A stretch of 9,556 bases of DNA from an uncultured Roseateles sp. (GTDB lineage: Bacteria; Pseudomonadota; Gammaproteobacteria; Burkholderiales; Burkholderiaceae), in assembly GCA_946480605.1 (NCBI GenBank), contig CAMLKW010000174.1, forward strand, positions 1-9,556, read 5' to 3'. A model generated the notes under the pieces. The model saw only the letters and a program-made list of their open reading frames with translations. It ran no database searches and was not told the DNA's origin. Positions 6,538-9,556 of this stretch are shown here, one piece after another; position 1 is the first letter of the stretch, and every line of letters starts with the position of its first letter. The translations under genes and the position numbers were made by a program.

Positions 6538-7146
6538 ATGGCGCTGCTCACGATGGGCTGGCTGACCCGCCTCGGCTTCGTCGCACCCGGCGCGGCGGCC
6601 CGCAGCGACGAGGCCGCCCTGCTGGCCCGCATCGCGGCCGGTGACGCCGACGCGCTGGCGCTGGTCTACCGGCGCGAGAGCGGCTCCGTCTACCGCTACG
6701 CGCTGGCGCTGGCCGGCGACGAGGCCGCGGCGCTGGACGCGGTGCAGGAGGCCTTCGCCACGCTGCTGCACGGTGCCCAGGACTTCCGGCCCGAGCGCGG
6801 CTCGCTGGGAGCCTACCTGGCCGGCATGGCCCGGCACCAGCTGCTGGGCCAATGGCGCGACGCGCGCCGCCACGTGCCGCTGGACGAAGCCGATGCCGAG
6901 CACGACATAGGCTCCCCCGGCAGCGACCTCCGACTCGACACCTGCCAGCAGCAGACCCTGCTCTGGACCGCCATCCGCCGCCTGAGCTGGCCGCAGCGCG
7001 AGGCCCTCGTGCTGGTCGACCTGCAAGAGCGCCGCTACGAGGACGCCGCGGCCATCGCCGGCATCAGCGTGGACGTGCTGCGAGCCCGCCTGCACCGCGC
7101 CCGCCAGCGCCTGGCCGACCTGCTGGCCGTGGGAGAACGCCCATGA
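6538..7146 (+). CDS. RNA polymerase sigma factor, sigma-70 family, ECF type
   Basis: The 202-residue protein has the two-domain ECF layout. Sigma region 2 covers about 27-110, with the weak but recognisable DAVQEAFATLL core-binding segment (67-77) and LGAYLAGMARHQLLGQWRDARR (region 2.3-2.4, promoter opening and -10 recognition). After a linker, region 4 covers about 140-196, with LSWPQREALVLVDLQERRYEDAAAIAGISVDVLRARLHRARQRL, the -35 binding helix-turn-helix. The stop overlaps the next ATG (ATGA), implying translational coupling with the probable anti-sigma factor. The start is uncertain: ATG at 6538 and at 6553 both lack a ribosome binding site, and both precede the conserved domain. The signal that releases this sigma factor is unknown. 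Confidence 0.92.
   Translation: MALLTMGWLTRLGFVAPGAAARSDEAALLARIAAGDADALALVYRRESGSVYRYALALAGDEAAALDAVQEAFATLLHGAQDFRPERGSLGAYLAGMARHQLLGQWRDARRHVPLDEADAEHDIGSPGSDLRLDTCQQQTLLWTAIRRLSWPQREALVLVDLQERRYEDAAAIAGISVDVLRARLHRARQRLADLLAVGERP
7131..7146 (+). promoter_or_regulatory. Ribosome binding site and ATGA stop-start overlap between sigma and anti-sigma genes
   Basis: GGGAG (7131-7135) lies 7 bases before the ATG at 7143, inside the last codons of the sigma gene. The sigma stop TGA (7144-7146) overlaps that ATG. This is a typical translational coupling junction that would keep sigma and anti-sigma in balanced amounts. Confidence 0.75.
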
Positions 7147-7658
7147 ACACACCCGACACCCCGAGCTGGCTGCTGCCTGCGCGCGCCGAGTTCGCGCGCC
7201 TGCAGCCCGACGCCGAACAGGACGCCGCCGTGCTGGCCCGCCTGACGCATCTGCAGCAGGCGCGCCGCACCCACCAGGCCGCCGCCGACGAGCACGAGCC
7301 GCGCTGGCTGCGCCGCCTGGCCTGGGGCAGCGGCGCACTGGGCGCCACCGCCGCCGTGCTGATGAGCGCGTTGCTGCTGCTGGACCCGCCCGGCACGGAC
7401 CGCGTCGCCCGGGCGGCGCCGCTGGCGGGCAGCGGCTTCATCCCGCTGGTGACCGAGCCCGAACTGCAGGCCGCACTGGGCGCCGTGGTCGACGGCGGCC
7501 GCAGCGCGGCCGTGTGGCTGCAGCCCGCCCAGCTGCCGCGCGAGCGCCTGGCCTTGCTGGGCCTGCCCTTCGACGCCGCGCGCGCCGAGGAGTTCGTGCG
7601 TGCCGAGCTGATGTTGAACCCGAGCGGCCAGGTGCTGGCCGTCCGCATCCTGAACTGA
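7143..7658 (+). CDS. Single-pass membrane protein, probable anti-sigma factor
   Basis: The 171-residue product has an N-terminal soluble part (1-57) rich in Ala, Arg and acidic residues, one hydrophobic segment at about 58-80 (WGSGALGATAAVLMSALLLL), and a C-terminal part of about 90 residues predicted to be periplasmic. The N-in topology follows from Arg residues just before the helix (WLRRLA). Position and topology match membrane anti-sigma factors: directly after, and overlapping, an ECF sigma gene. No zinc-binding HxxxCxxC motif is present, in fact no cysteine at all, so it is not a canonical ZAS protein, and I do not recognise a named domain. The periplasmic end (ELMLNPSGQVLAVRIL) could sense the envelope or bind the next gene's product. 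The role is inferred mainly from context. Confidence 0.87.
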   Translation: MNTPDTPSWLLPARAEFARLQPDAEQDAAVLARLTHLQQARRTHQAAADEHEPRWLRRLAWGSGALGATAAVLMSALLLLDPPGTDRVARAAPLAGSGFIPLVTEPELQAALGAVVDGGRSAAVWLQPAQLPRERLALLGLPFDAARAEEFVRAELMLNPSGQVLAVRILN

Positions 7659-7679
7659 ACCCCGACGACGGAGAACGAC

Positions 7680-8843
7680 ATGAAGACACCCCTGACCGGC
7701 CTGACGCTGTGCGCCCTCGCTGCCTCGGCCGCGGCCCTGGAGGCCGACCGCCTCATCGAGCGCGACATCGTGCGCAACGTCGAACGCGACGTGCAGATCG
7801 CGCTGGCCGCCGACATGCCCGTGCGCATCGCGCTGGGCGGGCAGGCGCTGAGCTTTGCGGGCCGTGAGCTGGAGAGCGAGCGTGTCGTCAAGGGCGCCCC
7901 CTACTGCGCGACGGCCGTGCACGAGAACGTGCAGGCGCTGGCCGACGGCAACCGCATCGTGCGCAAGCAGCAGAGCCAGCTGTGCCGCGACGGCGAGGGC
8001 CGCACGCGCCGCGAGGTGCAGCGCGAGGGCGGGCCGCGCGTCGTCTACCTGAACGACCCCGTGGCGAAGCAGAGCTGGGCCATCTACCCCGACGAGAAGC
8101 GCGTGCAGCGGCTGCGCACGACGATGACGCTCGGTCCGGGCGGCGACGCCACCGCGCACGCGGCCTGGCAGGCCTCCATGCAGGAGTGGGGCGAGCGCAT
8201 GAAGGAGCAGGCCGCACGCTGGCGGGAATGGGGCGCCAGCGTGGCCGAACGGGCCCGCAGCGCGGACGCCGAGCGGGTGCGCGCGCGCACGCTCGGCGGT
8301 GAGCCGGGCCTTGTCATCGAGCGCGAGCTGGCACCGCCGGCCGCGCCCGGCGCCAGCGCGCCGCAGCAGCGCCGCGAGATCCGCGTGCTGCGCGCCAGCG
8401 ACTTGCCGCCGCTGCCGCCGATCCCGGCCACGCCCGCCAACATCACCATCCCCACGCCGCCGCTGCCGCCGCTGATGCTGCAGACGCCGCTGGCGCTGAG
8501 CCTGCCGCGCGAAGGTGGCACCACCACGGCGCTGACGCCCAAGGACATCGACGGCCTGAAGGTCAACGGCGAGCGCACCACCTGGACCATCGAGGCCGGC
8601 AAGATCGGCAACGAGAAACCCATCGTCATCAGCCGCGAGGTGTGGCGCAGCCCTGAGCTGATGCTGACCGTCTCCAGCCGCGACGCCGACCCGCGCTCGG
8701 GCGAACAGAACTACCGGCTGGAGAAGATCAAGCGCGGCGAGCCCGACCCGGCGCTGATGAAGCCGCCCGCCGACTACAGCGACGGCAGCAAGCGCAGCAC
8801 CAAGCCTGCGCCGGCCGCGAGCGCCGGGACGCGCTCGTCCTGA
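7680..8843 (+). CDS. Secreted two-block protein of unknown function, third gene of the sigma operon
   Basis: The 387-residue product has a signal peptide (MKTPLTGLTLCALAASAAA, cleavage near 19-20) and should be periplasmic or secreted. Block 1 (about 66-146) carries VKGAPYCATAVHENVQALADGNRIVR, CRDGEGRTRRE and VVYLNDPVAKQSWAIYP. Block 2 (about 288-366) carries IDGLKVNGERTTWTIEAGKIGNEKPIVI, REVWRSPELMLTVSSRDADPRSGEQNYRL and RGEPDPALMKPPADY. I recall both blocks from an uncharacterised family frequent in Acidobacteria; this is memory, not a search. Between them lie a Trp-rich amphipathic helix (163-204) and a proline-rich linker (242-265). Cys76 and Cys102 could form a disulfide. GGAG at 7670-7673, 6 bases before the ATG, supports the start. 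It shares an operon with the sigma and anti-sigma genes, so it may be their main product or the sensed envelope component. It ends directly against flotillin. Confidence 0.9.
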   Translation: MKTPLTGLTLCALAASAAALEADRLIERDIVRNVERDVQIALAADMPVRIALGGQALSFAGRELESERVVKGAPYCATAVHENVQALADGNRIVRKQQSQLCRDGEGRTRREVQREGGPRVVYLNDPVAKQSWAIYPDEKRVQRLRTTMTLGPGGDATAHAAWQASMQEWGERMKEQAARWREWGASVAERARSADAERVRARTLGGEPGLVIERELAPPAAPGASAPQQRREIRVLRASDLPPLPPIPATPANITIPTPPLPPLMLQTPLALSLPREGGTTTALTPKDIDGLKVNGERTTWTIEAGKIGNEKPIVISREVWRSPELMLTVSSRDADPRSGEQNYRLEKIKRGEPDPALMKPPADYSDGSKRSTKPAPAASAGTRSS

Positions 8844-9556
8844 TCAGTCGGCCGCGGCCGGCGGCACGGGCGGCTTCAGCATCGCCGCCAGGTTCTGCGC
8901 CATACCGGTGATGCCCTGGTTGGACAGCCCCGCGTCCTGCATCACCGCATCGACGATGGGCTTGGCGATCTGGTACTGCAGCGCCGAGTTCATGACCTGC
9001 TCGGGAAAGGTGCCGCCGGCCGCCGCACCGCCGCCGCCGCCGCCTTCGCCACCGCCCTGGCCGGGCATGCCGTTGACCGACACGATGCGGATGGAGTCGA
9101 TGTTCTCCATCGGCTTGACGGCCTCGGCCAGGATGGCCGGCAGCTGCTGCAGCAGCTGCGTGCGCACCTGCAGGTCGATCTGCGCGGCCGACAGCATGTT
9201 CAACGCCTCGTTGATCGCGCGGCGGCCCTCGGCCTCGGCGATGGCCGCAGCCTGCTTGGCCTTCGCTTCGATCGTCAGCGCCTCGGCGCGGTCGATGGCG
9301 GCCTCCTTCTCGGCCGAGGCCGACACCTTCACCGCAATGGCGTTCTGCTCGGCGTCCTTGCTGGCCTCGATGAGCTGGATGGCCTTGTCGCGCTCGGCCA
9401 CGGCCACCTGGCGCGCGGTGTTGACGGTTTCCTCGGCCTTCACCGCCTCGGCGCGGGCCAGGTTGGCGGCGGCATCGGCCTCGGACTGCTCGCGCGACTT
9501 GGTCGCGATCGCGATCTGCGTGTCCTGGCGCGCGATCTCGACCTGCTTGCGCTGCT
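8844..9556 (-). CDS. Flotillin/SPFH-family protein, C-terminal part (5' end outside the window)
   Basis: The visible 236 residues are the C-terminal part of a flotillin-like protein (YqiK/FloT type), which scaffolds ordered membrane microdomains. The long helical repeat region is clear: a coiled coil rich in Ala, Glu, Lys and Arg (QRKQVEIARQDTQIAIA, then EAVKAEETVNTARQVAVAERDKAI, then EAKAKQAAAIAEAEGRRAINEALNMLS), as in flotillin domains after the SPFH domain. It continues with LLQQLPAILAEAVKPMENIDSIRIVSVNG, a glycine-rich stretch (GQGGGEGGGGGG) and a C-terminal helix, ALQYQIAKPIVDAVMQDAGL. The frame is open to the window edge without a start, so the N-terminal membrane anchor and SPFH domain lie outside. 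A GTG inside the frame at 9443 is not a start. Its stop abuts the stop of the convergent secreted-protein gene. Confidence 0.95.
   Translation of the reverse strand, partial: QRKQVEIARQDTQIAIATKSREQSEADAAANLARAEAVKAEETVNTARQVAVAERDKAIQLIEASKDAEQNAIAVKVSASAEKEAAIDRAEALTIEAKAKQAAAIAEAEGRRAINEALNMLSAAQIDLQVRTQLLQQLPAILAEAVKPMENIDSIRIVSVNGMPGQGGGEGGGGGGAAAGGTFPEQVMNSALQYQIAKPIVDAVMQDAGLSNQGITGMAQNLAAMLKPPVPPAAAD

Noticed and set aside
5962..7338. Long leftward extension of the aminotransferase frame (to 840 codons), suggesting a fusion protein
   Set aside because: It runs out of frame through the AhpD-like gene and opposite the sigma operon. The upstream translation has no domain, and the 381-residue form matches YbdL in length.
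7035..8159. Leftward 374-codon frame opposite the anti-sigma and secreted-protein genes
   Set aside because: It is low-complexity antisense translation with no motif. The rightward genes have coupled starts, ribosome binding sites, a signal peptide and a membrane helix.
1..9556. tRNA, rRNA, CRISPR arrays, insertion-sequence ends, attachment sites
   Set aside because: I looked on both strands and saw no cloverleaf, no spaced repeats, no transposase or integrase and no terminal inverted repeats.

Overview
This is a high-GC chromosomal window, probably from a betaproteobacterium of the order Burkholderiales (Roseateles/Rubrivivax-like). That placement is an inference from the GC-rich codon use, the close match of IlvD to the proteobacterial form, and the general gene content. 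Nothing in the window looks like a mobile element, phage, CRISPR array or RNA gene. Genes are tightly packed and each has good coding signals.

Layout. (1) Bases 1-88 may hold the start of a leftward gene cut by the window edge. (2) 89-1951, leftward: ilvD, dihydroxy-acid dehydratase of branched-chain amino acid synthesis. (3) 2132-3181, rightward: an exported proline-iminopeptidase-like alpha/beta hydrolase with a TTG start. (4) 3138-3605, leftward: an unrecognised four-helix membrane protein, divergent from (5) 3657-4031, rightward: a MerR-family regulator. A near-palindrome sits in the 51-bp gap between them. (6) 4035-6356, leftward: three genes, read in the order AhpD-like carboxymuconolactone decarboxylase family protein, YbdL-type methionine aminotransferase, and a soluble PilJ/MCP-like protein. 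(7) 6538-8843, rightward: an operon of ECF sigma factor, single-pass membrane protein (probable anti-sigma factor) and a large secreted protein of unknown function. (8) 8844-9556, leftward: the C-terminal part of a flotillin/SPFH-family protein, cut by the window edge.

How the genes work together. The clearest unit is the sigma operon. Sigma and putative anti-sigma overlap by ATGA, and the secreted protein follows after 21 bases with a good ribosome binding site. The secreted protein is built from two blocks that I recall from an uncharacterised family common in Acidobacteria. It is the best candidate here for an undescribed envelope-linked system. The MerR/membrane-protein pair and the degenerate PilJ/MCP-like protein are the next most interesting items. 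All three convergent gene pairs meet with almost no spacer (44-bp overlap, 3-bp gap, 0-bp gap), leaving no room for conventional intrinsic terminators.
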